The position numbers and the translations under genes are program-made. Positions 19,034 to 28,785 of a stretch of 64,000 bases of DNA are shown one piece after another (the stretch's first letter is position 1; each line of letters begins with the position of its first letter). The DNA is taken from NCBI GenBank assembly GCA_905182025.1, contig CAJJAA010000027.1:50302-114301 (forward strand). Reading direction: 5' to 3'. The DNA is from an uncultured OM182 clade bacterium (lineage in GTDB: Bacteria; Pseudomonadota; Gammaproteobacteria; Pseudomonadales; Azotimanducaceae). The notes beneath the pieces are model-generated. The model was not told the origin of the DNA and did no database searches. It worked only from the letters and a program-made list of their open reading frames with translations.

Positions 19034-20185
19034 TTAGGCGAACTGTTGCGTCAGCATGCGCCATTCTCGACGTCGAATATTCAATTCCGATTCGAGGTGT
19101 TTTAGTTTTTCAGAAAGTTCAGTTTCGTCGAACTTTCGACGTAGTGATTGTTTCTTAACTTCGAGCCATTGTTGCCGGCAATCTGCCCATTCATTAATAA
19201 GTTCAACGAGCTGGTGATACTCCGAGTCAAGTAATGACAGCCATTTGTCTGTGTTGATTGAATTGAAACGAGATACCTTGTCTGTTGCATGTTTGAGTTG
19301 CATTAGAGCGAGGCTTTTTTCGATCTTCTCGGGTAGCACGACCTTCAAGTCCCAGGTCAGTTTGAACCATGCAAGTCCTGCAATTAGCCATTTCGTCGGG
19401 TCGAAATGATACCACCGAATACCGTTGCGATAGTCCCACTGAAAGGTGTGATGGTAGTTGTGGTAACCCTCGCCGTAGGTCAGCAGAGCTAAAACTGTGT
19501 TGTCTCTGGAGCTGGTTTTGTCTGAGTAAGTCTGCTTGCCCCAGAAGTGAGCCAGCGAGTTGATAAAAAAGGTCGTGTGATGGGAGATGACAAGTCTGGA
19601 GAATCCCACGAGCAGTAAGCCTGCCAGGAGATCGCCTGCCAAGGCGCCGATTCCAAGCGTCACAATCACGTTCATAGTGAAAGCCAGCAGCCAGTAATAA
19701 TCATGTTGCCATACAACAACCCAATCTTTCTCGAGATCCCTGACATTTTCAAAATCAGTATGAGATGCAGGGTAATCCCTTAGCATCCATCCAAGGTGTG
19801 CGAACCATAGGCCCCTGCCAGCAGAATAGGGGTCTTTGTCGTTATCGTCGGTATGTTGGTGATGGGTTCGGTGGTTGGAAGTCCAAACTTTAATCGAGTT
19901 TTGCAGTGCGAGTGCGCCGCCCAACGCAAACATAATTCTGACAATCGTGTGAGCACGGTAAGACTTATGCGACCAAAGTCTGTGGTATCCGGCGGTGATG
20001 GAGAGGCCATTCCAAAACAGGAACACAAAGAAAGCTACCCAAAGGGGTAATCCAAAGCCCCCTGTCACGATGCCGTACCAGGGTGTGGCGATGAGGCCGA
20101 CGAGGCTTGTGCCGATGAAAACCGCCGACACATCGTATCGTCTGCGTGCTGAACGGGCGTCATGTTTTGAATCATTTGTATGCAT
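19034..20185 (-). CDS. Acyl-CoA delta-9-type fatty acid desaturase
   Basis: 383-residue membrane di-iron desaturase. All three His boxes of the stearoyl-CoA desaturase family are visible: HRLWSH, HRTHHQHTD and HNYHH. Hydrophobic stretches before the first and between the second and third boxes give the usual four-helix topology. The last ~110 residues are charged and probably helical or coiled, longer than many relatives. It introduces a cis double bond into saturated acyl chains, using an electron donor not encoded here. AGGA precedes the ATG. It is divergent from the MaoC gene, with 196 bp of shared upstream DNA. Confidence 0.92.
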   Translation of the reverse strand: MHTNDSKHDARSARRRYDVSAVFIGTSLVGLIATPWYGIVTGGFGLPLWVAFFVFLFWNGLSITAGYHRLWSHKSYRAHTIVRIMFALGGALALQNSIKVWTSNHRTHHQHTDDNDKDPYSAGRGLWFAHLGWMLRDYPASHTDFENVRDLEKDWVVVWQHDYYWLLAFTMNVIVTLGIGALAGDLLAGLLLVGFSRLVISHHTTFFINSLAHFWGKQTYSDKTSSRDNTVLALLTYGEGYHNYHHTFQWDYRNGIRWYHFDPTKWLIAGLAWFKLTWDLKVVLPEKIEKSLALMQLKHATDKVSRFNSINTDKWLSLLDSEYHQLVELINEWADCRQQWLEVKKQSLRRKFDETELSEKLKHLESELNIRRREWRMLTQQFA

Positions 20186-20381
20186 TGCCGAATCCTATTT
20201 TAGCCTCGGCAGGAAATCAATGGAGCGCGCTTATTTGCTGCGTTTTTTTGGCATCATTTTCAGTAAATCCTTGTGCTAAGCTGATGGACCGAAATTTTCA
20301 GTGGGATTTTTAGTGATATTGCTAATAAATACATACTGAATGATTTTAATCGCACAATCGACACAGCATTAGGAGATAGTT

Positions 20382-20864
20382 ATGACAACAAAAGCAGAAA
20401 CGGCATTAGAGCTGTTTAATTCCGTCATGGGCGAAGAAGAAGGTGTAGGCGAGTGGTTTGAAGTGGACCAGGACAGAATTAATCTGTTTGCTGACGCAAC
20501 ACTTGATCATCAGTTTATCCACATTGATCCGAAGAAATCCGCGGAGTTGTCCCCCTACAAGGTGACGATTGCGCATGGCTTTTTGACCTTGTCACTAATT
20601 GTTCATCTTGGTGCCACCATTGCTCCGAAAAAACCCGAGGCGCTTGAAGGCGTTTACATGGGGGTTAATTATGGCCTTGATAAAGTACGTTTCCCCGGTC
20701 CTGTGCCGGTCAACTCAAAAATTAGAGCGCGGCATCGTTTGATTGGTGCTGAGCTCAAAAATCCGAATACTTTGCAGTTAAAGCGTGAAGTGACTGTCGA
20801 GCTTGAAGGCGCTGATAAACCCGTATGTGTTGCTGAATCCTTGATGCGGTTGATGTACGGTTAA
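20382..20864 (+). CDS. MaoC-family enoyl-CoA hydratase
   Basis: 160-residue single hotdog MaoC/PhaJ-type protein. The catalytic pattern FADATLDHQFIHIDP (Asp and His of the hydratase dyad) and IAHGFLTLSL are clear. Known relatives hydrate trans-2-enoyl-CoA to (R)-3-hydroxyacyl-CoA. AGGAG lies 6 nt before the ATG. A paralogue with the same layout lies at 53.7-54.1 kb; they share GFDKVRFP/YGLDKVRFPGPVP-type motifs and the C-terminal CVAESL-RL. Followed by a strong hairpin, so probably monocistronic. Confidence 0.9.
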   Translation: MTTKAETALELFNSVMGEEEGVGEWFEVDQDRINLFADATLDHQFIHIDPKKSAELSPYKVTIAHGFLTLSLIVHLGATIAPKKPEALEGVYMGVNYGLDKVRFPGPVPVNSKIRARHRLIGAELKNPNTLQLKREVTVELEGADKPVCVAESLMRLMYG

Positions 20865-20873
20865 TCGTCAACG

Positions 20874-20905
20874 AGAGCCAACCTGCGATGCGGCAGATTG
20901 GCTCT
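20874..20905 (+). terminator. Hairpin after MaoC gene
   Basis: Perfect 8-bp stem AGAGCCAA/TTGGCTCT, extended inwards by CTGC/GCAG, 10 nt after the MaoC stop. There is no immediate T-run, so it may be a transcript-end stabiliser or a weak terminator rather than a classical intrinsic one. Confidence 0.55.
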
Positions 20906-21068
20906 TGGATACTATCTTTTGGCACGCAAGCAAGGTCGCCCATACAATCAATAAATTTCATTCAGAATTGATGGGTCTGTTAGGTCTTTTTCAGCCTCAA
21001 GGCTGGTAGAATGGTGGGTAACAGAGATATATGTCTACCAACAGGCATTAAATGGAGTCCAGTAAACC

Positions 21069-22592
21069 ATGACCGTTGTAACGAAAGATGACCTGATTCA
21101 AAGTATTGCCGATTCCCTTCAGTATATTTCCTACTATCACCCGATAGATTTCATAACAGCATTGAATGAAGCCTATGAACGGGAAGAATCCCGTGCCGCC
21201 AAAGATGCGATGGCGCAAATACTTATTAATTCCAGAATGTGCGCGCAGGGCAATCGCCCGATTTGCCAGGACACCGGTATCGTAAACGTATTTCTGCAAG
21301 TCGGAATGGATGTTCGCTTCGAAACAGACATATCACTTGAAGATATGGTGAATGAAGGTGTCAGGCGAGCCTATTTGTTGCCTGATAATATCCTGCGTGC
21401 GTCTGTACTCGCCGATCCTGCCGGGAAACGCATTAACACCAAAGACAACACGCCCGCCGTCATATATACCGAGCTTGTGCCGGGCGACAAAATTGACGTG
21501 CACGTCGCTGCTAAAGGTGGTGGTTCTGAAGCTAAATCTAAACTTGTCATGTTGAACCCTGCTGACAGCATTGTTGACTGGGTAATCAAAACAGTACCGA
21601 CGATGGGTGCCGGTTGGTGCCCGCCGGGTATGTTAGGCATTGGTATTGGCGGCACAGCCGAGAAGGCTGTTTTAATGGCAAAGCGGTCATTGATGGATCC
21701 CATTGATATTCACGAACTACTTGCGCGTGGTCCATCGAATCGTGTTGAAGAGTTACGATTAGAAATATTCGATAAAGTGAACTCTCTCGGCATTGGTGCG
21801 CAAGGATTGGGAGGTTTGACTACGGTACTTGATGTGAAAGTGATGGATTATCCCACTCACGCGGCGAATCTGCCTGTTGCGATGATTCCGAATTGTGCAG
21901 CCACGCGTCATGCCCATTTTGTGTTGGACGGGTCGGGCCCAGCGGAACTTGAGGTTCCAAAACTCGAAGATTGGCCTGAAATTACCTGGGAAGCGGGACC
22001 CAGTTCTCGTCGAGTCAATTTAGATACAGTCACCAAAGAAGATGTGCTGCAATGGCAACCGGGTGAAACCCTGTTGTTGTCCGGCAAAATGTTGACCGGT
22101 AGAGATGCCGCCCATAAGAAAATTAGAGACTTGTTTGCAGAGGGTAAATCTTTGCCCGACGGCGTCGACCTAAACGGTAAATTTATTTACTACGTTGGCC
22201 CCGTCGATCCGGTAAGAGAAGAGGTTGTCGGACCTGCAGGGCCAACGACGGCGACGCGCATGGACGGCTTCACAGATATGATGCTCGAGAAAACCGGTCT
22301 GCTCGGCATGATCGGTAAGGCAGAACGTGGTCCCGTTGCAATCGAATCCATAAAAAACCACAAAGCGGTCTATCTAATGGCTGTCGGTGGCGCCGCTTTC
22401 CTCGTTTCGAAGGCAATACGTAAATCGAGGGTTGTTGCATTCGAAGAGCTTGGAATGGAGGCGATTCATGAATTTGAGGTGCAAGACATGCCAGTGACCG
22501 TGGCGGTTGATACGCAAGGGGAATCCGTTCATGTGTCGGGTCCCAAGTTGTGGCGTTCGAAAATCGGAAAATTACCAGTAGTAGAAATTTAA
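21069..22592 (+). CDS. Fumarate hydratase, class I (iron-sulfur)
   Basis: 507-residue class I fumarase, converting fumarate to malate in the TCA cycle using a [4Fe-4S] cluster. N-terminal and C-terminal domains are fused as in FumA/FumB. Visible family stretches are GNRPICQDTGIVNVFL (Cys), KGGGSEAKSKL, CPPGMLGIGIGGTAEKA (Cys), NCAATRHAHF (Cys) in the N-domain and the C-domain TGRDAAHKK and GPVGPAGPTTATRMD-like stretches. GGAG is about 10 nt upstream of the ATG. No neighbours suggest an operon other than the carboxylase gene 200 bp downstream. Confidence 0.94.
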   Translation: MTVVTKDDLIQSIADSLQYISYYHPIDFITALNEAYEREESRAAKDAMAQILINSRMCAQGNRPICQDTGIVNVFLQVGMDVRFETDISLEDMVNEGVRRAYLLPDNILRASVLADPAGKRINTKDNTPAVIYTELVPGDKIDVHVAAKGGGSEAKSKLVMLNPADSIVDWVIKTVPTMGAGWCPPGMLGIGIGGTAEKAVLMAKRSLMDPIDIHELLARGPSNRVEELRLEIFDKVNSLGIGAQGLGGLTTVLDVKVMDYPTHAANLPVAMIPNCAATRHAHFVLDGSGPAELEVPKLEDWPEITWEAGPSSRRVNLDTVTKEDVLQWQPGETLLLSGKMLTGRDAAHKKIRDLFAEGKSLPDGVDLNGKFIYYVGPVDPVREEVVGPAGPTTATRMDGFTDMMLEKTGLLGMIGKAERGPVAIESIKNHKAVYLMAVGGAAFLVSKAIRKSRVVAFEELGMEAIHEFEVQDMPVTVAVDTQGESVHVSGPKLWRSKIGKLPVVEI

Positions 22593-22793
22593 ATCTATAA
22601 TATTCAAGCAGTTACAGATTGTTTCTGTTTCAGTTTCGTTGAATGAGAGCGGAACTTAAGGTACATTAGCGGCTTTTGATACAACGTTGGAAGATGGCCT
22701 GAATGAATTCAAGGTGTCATCGCTAGAATCAACCAGTTGGATCAACGTCATGAATTTTTTGGGCACTGCCCACGCTAACATTGGAACTTTAAT

Positions 22794-25700
22794 ATGGAGC
22801 AAGAAAAGGCTTCCGTTGATCAATTGTATCTTGCCGCAGAAACGCTCGCGCAGGATTTTTCACTGTTTCCGAGAAAAGAGACTGCAGCGGTCATTAAGGG
22901 TCTGCTGACCGAGCAGCAAATCGAGATTGAAGTTGAGCGACTGCGTGGAATGGATGTTGATGCCTATATCGCAGCGGCAGTCAGTCCAGCCGAGGAAGGT
23001 ACGAGGGCAGGTGCAAAGGAGATTATTCAGGCGCTGGACGTTCCGATCTTAAGTGAAATGCAGGATGGTCCATTTTACACTGCAGTCGTTGAAATGAACT
23101 TCAATGGTATCAAGCGTCAAGTTGGCTTAATCGCGCAGGATCGAGCATTTGCCTCAGGTGTTTGGGGCCCAGAGCATCACACCCATGCTGCAGATGCCGC
23201 CGGTGATTATGCGATTCGATCCTTGCCCATTATCTGTTTTATGGATACACCGGGCGCTGATGGTAACGAACTTGCTAACGCGAACAATCAGGCGCATTCA
23301 ATTTCACAGCTTATTGCAGAACTATGTAATGTTGATGTGCCAACGATTGGTATTGTTGCAGGTCAAGGCTATTCCGGTGGTGCGATACCATTAGCCGCAG
23401 GCAATTTGTTGCTTTCTCTTCGAACCGGCGTGTTCAACACGATTCATCCTAAGGGCCTCGCTAACTTGGTGCGTCGATATAATTTGTCTTGGCAAGAGTG
23501 TGCCCAATCGGTGGGTGTGTCGTCTTATGAGCTTTATAAGCAGGGTAATATTGACGGCATTATAGACTACGACCCTGGCGAGACTAACAATATCGCTAAT
23601 CTGCGGAACGCAATGGTGTCGGGTATATTGTCGATTGAAGAAAGTACGCGAGAATTTGTTAGTGATCATCCTGAAATACTTGATCACTATCAGCGCAATA
23701 TTAATCGCTATTTGCACCCCTCTGAATCTCTGTCAGCGGTTCACGCTAGCTCGAACCTGAAGTTGCGAACTTCCCCTACGCAATACCCGAATGTATTTGG
23801 TGTTGCCTATCGATATCTACGTTACTTAGGCCTAAGACGTCGAATCAAAAGTATAAACTTAAGTCAGTATGGTCGCTTAGCATCTGTTGAGCTGCCGGAA
23901 GGCGAGTTGTTTCAGCGCGTTCGTCGTGAACGTCGAACGGCCTTTCTCGATTGGTTACTCGACCCCGATAAAATTCTCTATGAGGATACACTGAACAAAG
24001 CGTGGAAGAACTACGTTGATAAGAAAGCCGTGGTCGGCGACGAGCGTGGTCGGTTTGCTCAGTTAATATTTGGTGAGCCAACAAAGAACTATGAGAATGC
24101 TAAACGTGATCTTTGTTTGCAATGCGGGTTACATCTTTATAACCGTTGGAAGGCAAGCTCAACAGCGAACCTAGAGGCGTTGATAGAACATATCGGCGAC
24201 CAGGATGCGAATGCCTATCTATTGAAAGTTTCTGATATTCGCGACGTCAAGGCGCTACTGCGCACTATGGTGTCGACAGATCTTGCGTTTGTTGTGAAGC
24301 TAAAGTCTCAATTCACCCACGAAGGCAAGAAACTTTTCGGCAAGGATTATATCAACGAAAAAGCGGAGGATTTTCTCGCCACTCAGCTAGCCTCGGAATT
24401 GAATCTTATAATCGAAGAAACGAGTCTCTACGACACGAGTGTCCTGTCCGACGAGACACTTTCTGATTATGCTCAACAACTTATTGCGCAGGGCGGTTAC
24501 GAAGAAAAGCCGTTGAAGCTCAATCGACGCTTACTCGAAGACACAATGTGGTCATACATCAGTCGAAAGACGGATGTCGAACAAGCAAAAACAGACCAGA
24601 ATCGAACTATTTTGGACGTTGTACTTGATGAAGATATTCGAGAGGATTTCGTTCAGGAATGTCAGAATTTAATCGTCTTCAGTCATGTTTACGACAATCT
24701 AATCGGCCAGTTGGCTGTCGTTGCTAAGCAGGCGCAGGACTCTCGAACACTATCTAAAGAGTTCATTGAAGAACTTGTGAATAAAGCTATCGGTGATATG
24801 AATGCAGATGAAGGCTTTAAAGACATTGGCGAAGAGGAAATTAAACGTCGATTTTCTGCATGGATTACTGGGCTGTCTAGTCACGCGGTCAGTGCGACAT
24901 TCTTAAAGTCTGTTGAAGAATGGATTCGTGTTGTTCACAAGGATAAATCCGACACGCTGTTTGTTGTCGTGAGTTTTTTCTTCGAGAAACTATTGCCCGA
25001 ATACTATGCGTCCCAGTCGGGCACGAAGCGCTACGAAGGAAAAGTTGAGCCCGTCAGGATTGGTCGTCGTAAAGATTTTTGGAATCGCCTCACCATTGCC
25101 TATCGAGATCAACTGTTCCATGAGATTTTGACGAAAGAAAAGCGTAGCGGTCGGACGACTTTTGAAACCCTGTTAGATAAGTATGTGTCTAACTTCCAAG
25201 AGTTGAATGGCGATCTAATGTCATCTAACCCCGTCGCTTTTCCGACATTCAGGCCGTCTATTGAATCCGCATTGAAGAACGGCGTGAGACCACACGGCCT
25301 TGTTACAGGTATTGGTGACTTTGATACGGGTACTGGCTGCTATAAGGTCGGTCTCGTTATGCCAAATGTTGCGTTCCAGGCTGGTAGTATCGACAGCTCT
25401 GACTGCGTTCGGTTTTGCAAGCTGCTGGTTGAATGTGCGATACAAAGACTTCCCGTTGTATGTTTTATTTCTTCCGGCGGTATGCAAACCAAAGAAGGCG
25501 CGGCAGCACTCTTTACGATGGCGGTTGTGAATGATCGGATTACTCGATTCGTTCGAGACAATGATCTGCCGATCATTATGTTTGGCTATGGTGACTGTAC
25601 CGGCGGTGCACAGGCAAGTTTTGTGACACACCCATTGGCACAAACTTATTATTTTACGGGTACGAAAATGCCTTTTGCTGGTCAAACGGTGATCGAGTCG

Positions 25701-27704
25701 AACCTACCATTTACCTGCTTAATGAGTAACTACCTTTCGGTCAAAGCCGGTGCGATGGCTGGCATGGTTAAACATCCGTTCTCCGAGGATCTAGATAACC
25801 AGTTGCAGAGTGTTGACCCAGCCTTACCTATGCCGACGGAAACGATTGAGCAGGTTGTCGAACGCATCATGTCTGGCTCATTGTCGCCGTCAGAGCCTGT
25901 CGTTAAAAACATCACGATGTCTGAAGCTGAACTTATTCGCCCGATAAAACGCACGCTAATTCATGCACGCGGTTGTACCGCGGTGAAGTTAGTTTCTAAA
26001 GCCAAAGAATTTGGCTACGAAGTTGTATTGGTTCAGTCAGATCCTGATATGGATTCTGTTCCTGCTGATATGGTTCGAGATGACCCCAAACACGCGCTTG
26101 TTTGTATAGGTGGTAATACTTCTGATGAGAGTTATTTGAATGCACTGAGTGTATTAAGTATCGCTGAAGCGCAGCAGGTCGACTCATTGCACCCGGGTAT
26201 TGGTTTTCTTTCTGAAGACCCGAATTTTGCCAAGATTGTTCGTCAGCGGAATTTAAATTTTATTGGTCCTAAAGTTGTCAGCATGGAAACAATGGGTAAT
26301 AAATCTAATGCGATTAGTACGACCATGAGCATTAATGTGCCGGTAGTTCCTGGTAGTCACGGTATTGTCGATACGCCCGAGCAGGCTGCGGAGATTTCGG
26401 AAAAAGTTGTTTACCCTGTGCTATTAAAAGCTGTCCACGGCGGCGGCGGTAAGGGTATTCAGGTCGTCAACAAACCCGAAGAAATTCACTCGTTGTTCCA
26501 CCGAGTCCGTGCCGAAGCCAAAGGTGCTTTCGGAAACGGTGATGTTTACATCGAAAAATTTGTTACCTCTCTGCGTCACATCGAGGCACAGATTCTTAGG
26601 GATACACATGGTAATTGTAAGGTGCTGGGTATTCGAGACTGTAGTGTGCAGCGGAATAACCAAAAGCTGATGGAAGAGTCAGGCTCAACAATGCTGCCTG
26701 AAGAGCTGAAACAGATGGTTTATGAATATGCCTATAAGATCGCCGATACGGTTGATTATATTGGTGCTGGAACTGTCGAGTTTATCTATGACGTGCCGAG
26801 TAATGCTATTTACTTTATGGAAATGAATACGCGCTTGCAGGTTGAGCATCCGGTAACGGAAGTTGTGACAGGCATCGATATAGTTCAAAAACAATTTGAA
26901 ATAGCGTCAGGTGCATCAATAGCCGATTTGGAGCCAAGCGAGACGGGTTATGGCTTGGAAGTTCGAGTTAATGCTGAGAAAACGGTGCTCGATTCAGAGG
27001 GCAATGTTTCCTTCACGCCAACGCCAGGTGAAATCACTGTCTGTGAATTGCCAGAGCAAGAGGGCTTCCAGCTGATCTCAATGGCAGGCGAAGGAAAGTT
27101 TGTTTCGCCCTTCTATGACAGTTTGATTATTCAAATCATTTGCCATGGAACCGACCGAAAAGATGCGACTGAAAAAATGTTTGCGTATCTTGAACGGGTC
27201 AAGATTCACGGTATTTGCACAAACATCAGTTTGATCAAACGTATCTTGAAAGATGATGAGTTCCAAAATGGCATTTATGACACCAGCTACCTTCCCAAGT
27301 TTTTAAGTCGCATCGACGTTAATGCGCTGATCGAGGAGGTTGAAGAAGCTTCTGGTATGGCCGGTGGTGCACTTGATATCGAAATGCTGAAGATTGAGGG
27401 CAGTGATGAGCTAAAGGTTCTTTCACCTTCAACAGGTGTTTTCTATCGGACCCCTTCACCTTCAGAGCCTGATTACGTGAATGTCGGCGATGTCATTTCT
27501 ACTGAAGATGTTATGTGTCAGCTAGAGGCGATGAAAATGTTTACGCCGATGAACTTGAGTACATTTTCGAGTTTAGATGGCGAGCTTTATCCGTCAGCTC
27601 AACAGTACAAGGTGACACGCATCAATCAGACCGGCGGCCAGCAGGTCAACGAGGGCGACCTGCTCTTTGTGATCAAGCCAATGCTGACTGCGACGTCAGC
27701 CTAG
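22794..27704 (+). CDS. Single-chain acyl-CoA carboxylase (CT-alpha, CT-beta, BC, BCCP fusion)
   Basis: 1636-residue multidomain biotin enzyme. Residues ~60-280 resemble an AccA-type carboxyltransferase (MDTPGADGNE near 150, GQGYSGGAIPLA near 195, HPKGLAN). Residues ~330-810 are a helical, charged region I do not recognise. Residues ~820-1030 resemble AccD (FISSGGMQTKEG near 890, PFAGQTVIE). Residues ~1048-1500 are biotin carboxylase (KAVHGGGGKG near 1214, NTRLQVEHP near 1345). The last ~80 residues are BCCP, with biotin-accepting Lys ~1581 in LEAMKMF. The expected reaction is ATP-dependent carboxylation of acetyl-, propionyl- or longer acyl-CoA. The AccD zinc finger is absent as a four-Cys set; only CLQC is seen near 440. 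The ATG at 22794 has GGA 8 nt upstream. Substrate is unknown. Confidence 0.85.
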   Translation: MEQEKASVDQLYLAAETLAQDFSLFPRKETAAVIKGLLTEQQIEIEVERLRGMDVDAYIAAAVSPAEEGTRAGAKEIIQALDVPILSEMQDGPFYTAVVEMNFNGIKRQVGLIAQDRAFASGVWGPEHHTHAADAAGDYAIRSLPIICFMDTPGADGNELANANNQAHSISQLIAELCNVDVPTIGIVAGQGYSGGAIPLAAGNLLLSLRTGVFNTIHPKGLANLVRRYNLSWQECAQSVGVSSYELYKQGNIDGIIDYDPGETNNIANLRNAMVSGILSIEESTREFVSDHPEILDHYQRNINRYLHPSESLSAVHASSNLKLRTSPTQYPNVFGVAYRYLRYLGLRRRIKSINLSQYGRLASVELPEGELFQRVRRERRTAFLDWLLDPDKILYEDTLNKAWKNYVDKKAVVGDERGRFAQLIFGEPTKNYENAKRDLCLQCGLHLYNRWKASSTANLEALIEHIGDQDANAYLLKVSDIRDVKALLRTMVSTDLAFVVKLKSQFTHEGKKLFGKDYINEKAEDFLATQLASELNLIIEETSLYDTSVLSDETLSDYAQQLIAQGGYEEKPLKLNRRLLEDTMWSYISRKTDVEQAKTDQNRTILDVVLDEDIREDFVQECQNLIVFSHVYDNLIGQLAVVAKQAQDSRTLSKEFIEELVNKAIGDMNADEGFKDIGEEEIKRRFSAWITGLSSHAVSATFLKSVEEWIRVVHKDKSDTLFVVVSFFFEKLLPEYYASQSGTKRYEGKVEPVRIGRRKDFWNRLTIAYRDQLFHEILTKEKRSGRTTFETLLDKYVSNFQELNGDLMSSNPVAFPTFRPSIESALKNGVRPHGLVTGIGDFDTGTGCYKVGLVMPNVAFQAGSIDSSDCVRFCKLLVECAIQRLPVVCFISSGGMQTKEGAAALFTMAVVNDRITRFVRDNDLPIIMFGYGDCTGGAQASFVTHPLAQTYYFTGTKMPFAGQTVIESNLPFTCLMSNYLSVKAGAMAGMVKHPFSEDLDNQLQSVDPALPMPTETIEQVVERIMSGSLSPSEPVVKNITMSEAELIRPIKRTLIHARGCTAVKLVSKAKEFGYEVVLVQSDPDMDSVPADMVRDDPKHALVCIGGNTSDESYLNALSVLSIAEAQQVDSLHPGIGFLSEDPNFAKIVRQRNLNFIGPKVVSMETMGNKSNAISTTMSINVPVVPGSHGIVDTPEQAAEISEKVVYPVLLKAVHGGGGKGIQVVNKPEEIHSLFHRVRAEAKGAFGNGDVYIEKFVTSLRHIEAQILRDTHGNCKVLGIRDCSVQRNNQKLMEESGSTMLPEELKQMVYEYAYKIADTVDYIGAGTVEFIYDVPSNAIYFMEMNTRLQVEHPVTEVVTGIDIVQKQFEIASGASIADLEPSETGYGLEVRVNAEKTVLDSEGNVSFTPTPGEITVCELPEQEGFQLISMAGEGKFVSPFYDSLIIQIICHGTDRKDATEKMFAYLERVKIHGICTNISLIKRILKDDEFQNGIYDTSYLPKFLSRIDVNALIEEVEEASGMAGGALDIEMLKIEGSDELKVLSPSTGVFYRTPSPSEPDYVNVGDVISTEDVMCQLEAMKMFTPMNLSTFSSLDGELYPSAQQYKVTRINQTGGQQVNEGDLLFVIKPMLTATSA

Positions 27705-27782
27705 CTCGAGCGATTTTCGTAATACGAAGTGCGGCATCGTCTATCCGTTTTTAATGCGTATAGGCGCTAGCCGGGCTTAATC

Positions 27783-27815
27783 GACCTGCTCAATTGACCT
27801 GCTTAATTGGCAGGT
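27783..27815 (+). repeat. 13-bp direct repeat and hairpin after carboxylase gene
   Basis: GACCTGCTCAATT (27783-27795) is followed directly by GACCTGCTTAATT. The second copy forms an ACCTGC-7 nt-GCAGGT hairpin (27797-27815) followed by TTTAGTT, which could be a weak terminator for the carboxylase transcript. The rest of 27705-27955 shows nothing else. Confidence 0.45.
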
Positions 27816-27955
27816 TTAGTTGACACGAATGTTCGGTGACTTTCTGCTGCTGGGTGTGGACACCTTGGCTCGCTAAAGGGTGGCAAATGGTCAGACGGTA
27901 TCAGTTTGGCATCATTGCCTGTGGTGCCGTCAGTACCTGTTCAACCGGCGCTAAT

Positions 27956-28687
27956 TTAGCTAAACAGATCCATCATTCCTTTGGCTATGTACAGCAGTCC
28001 AATGGCCATAATTAGGTATCGGCCAATCAGTTTGAATTGGTGATCATCTATTCTCTCCACTATCGTTTTTCCGATAGCGTTACCGGCGATAGCAGCGATA
28101 ATGACGCCGGTGTAAACCCAAACCGGCAGCGTAATGCTGAGGGAGAAGAAATAGGCGTAGTAACTCAGTTTAATCATATGACCGAGTGTTTGGGTGATCG
28201 CTTTAGTGCCTAAAATTTCGTGTCGAGTCAAACTGCTTTTGACGTAGAAAACATCGAGTACCGGGCCGGAGGCTCCCGCGAGCATTTGTGCCAACGTCAC
28301 TACGATACCCGATAGAAACGCGATGCAGGTTCGCTGCATATCCAGATTGATGTTAGTCGGCAATGCCATTGCGAGAAAAGGAAAGCTGCCAATCACAATA
28401 AAGATAAGTGCCTTGTCAGGCACGAGTGTAAGCCAGATAAAGAGCAGAAGTACGATAAGACTGCCCAGGCCGTAGGGTATTAACACGGTCCATTTAATAT
28501 GCCGACGGTAGAGCCAAACACGGGAGCCATTAGAGAAACTTTGCGCTATGCCGTGCAGAACCATCGCTGCCGGCACGGATAGGAACAGGCTAAAAACACC
28601 CATCAGTATCATACCGCCGGCCATACTAAGGACCCCTGAGATAAGACTGGTAGCAAGTGTTGCTAAAAGTAGCAGTAAATAACTCAT
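27956..28687 (-). CDS. TauE/SafE family anion exporter
   Basis: 243-residue inner-membrane protein with about eight hydrophobic segments in two halves, each starting with the family's GxLSMAGGMILMG / ATxAxxQ-type pattern; ISGVLSMAGGMI is at the N-terminus. Known members move sulfite, sulfoacetate or other organosulfur anions. No substrate is readable here. It is divergent from a LysR gene with a 98-bp shared control region, a common arrangement in which the regulator controls the exporter. Confidence 0.82.
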   Translation of the reverse strand: MSYLLLLLATLATSLISGVLSMAGGMILMGVFSLFLSVPAAMVLHGIAQSFSNGSRVWLYRRHIKWTVLIPYGLGSLIVLLLFIWLTLVPDKALIFIVIGSFPFLAMALPTNINLDMQRTCIAFLSGIVVTLAQMLAGASGPVLDVFYVKSSLTRHEILGTKAITQTLGHMIKLSYYAYFFSLSITLPVWVYTGVIIAAIAGNAIGKTIVERIDDHQFKLIGRYLIMAIGLLYIAKGMMDLFS

Positions 28688-28785
28688 AGTGTGAATGCCC
28701 GAGCGCGTTTTAGCATAATATGAGATTCAACCTATGATAAAAGAGAATATGTAGAATAGAATGTATATCTTTGTGGAATGCTTTG

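Noticed and set aside
22687-22908. 73-residue ORF overlapping the carboxylase start
   Set aside because: Different frame from the carboxylase N-terminus; no Shine-Dalgarno or domain.
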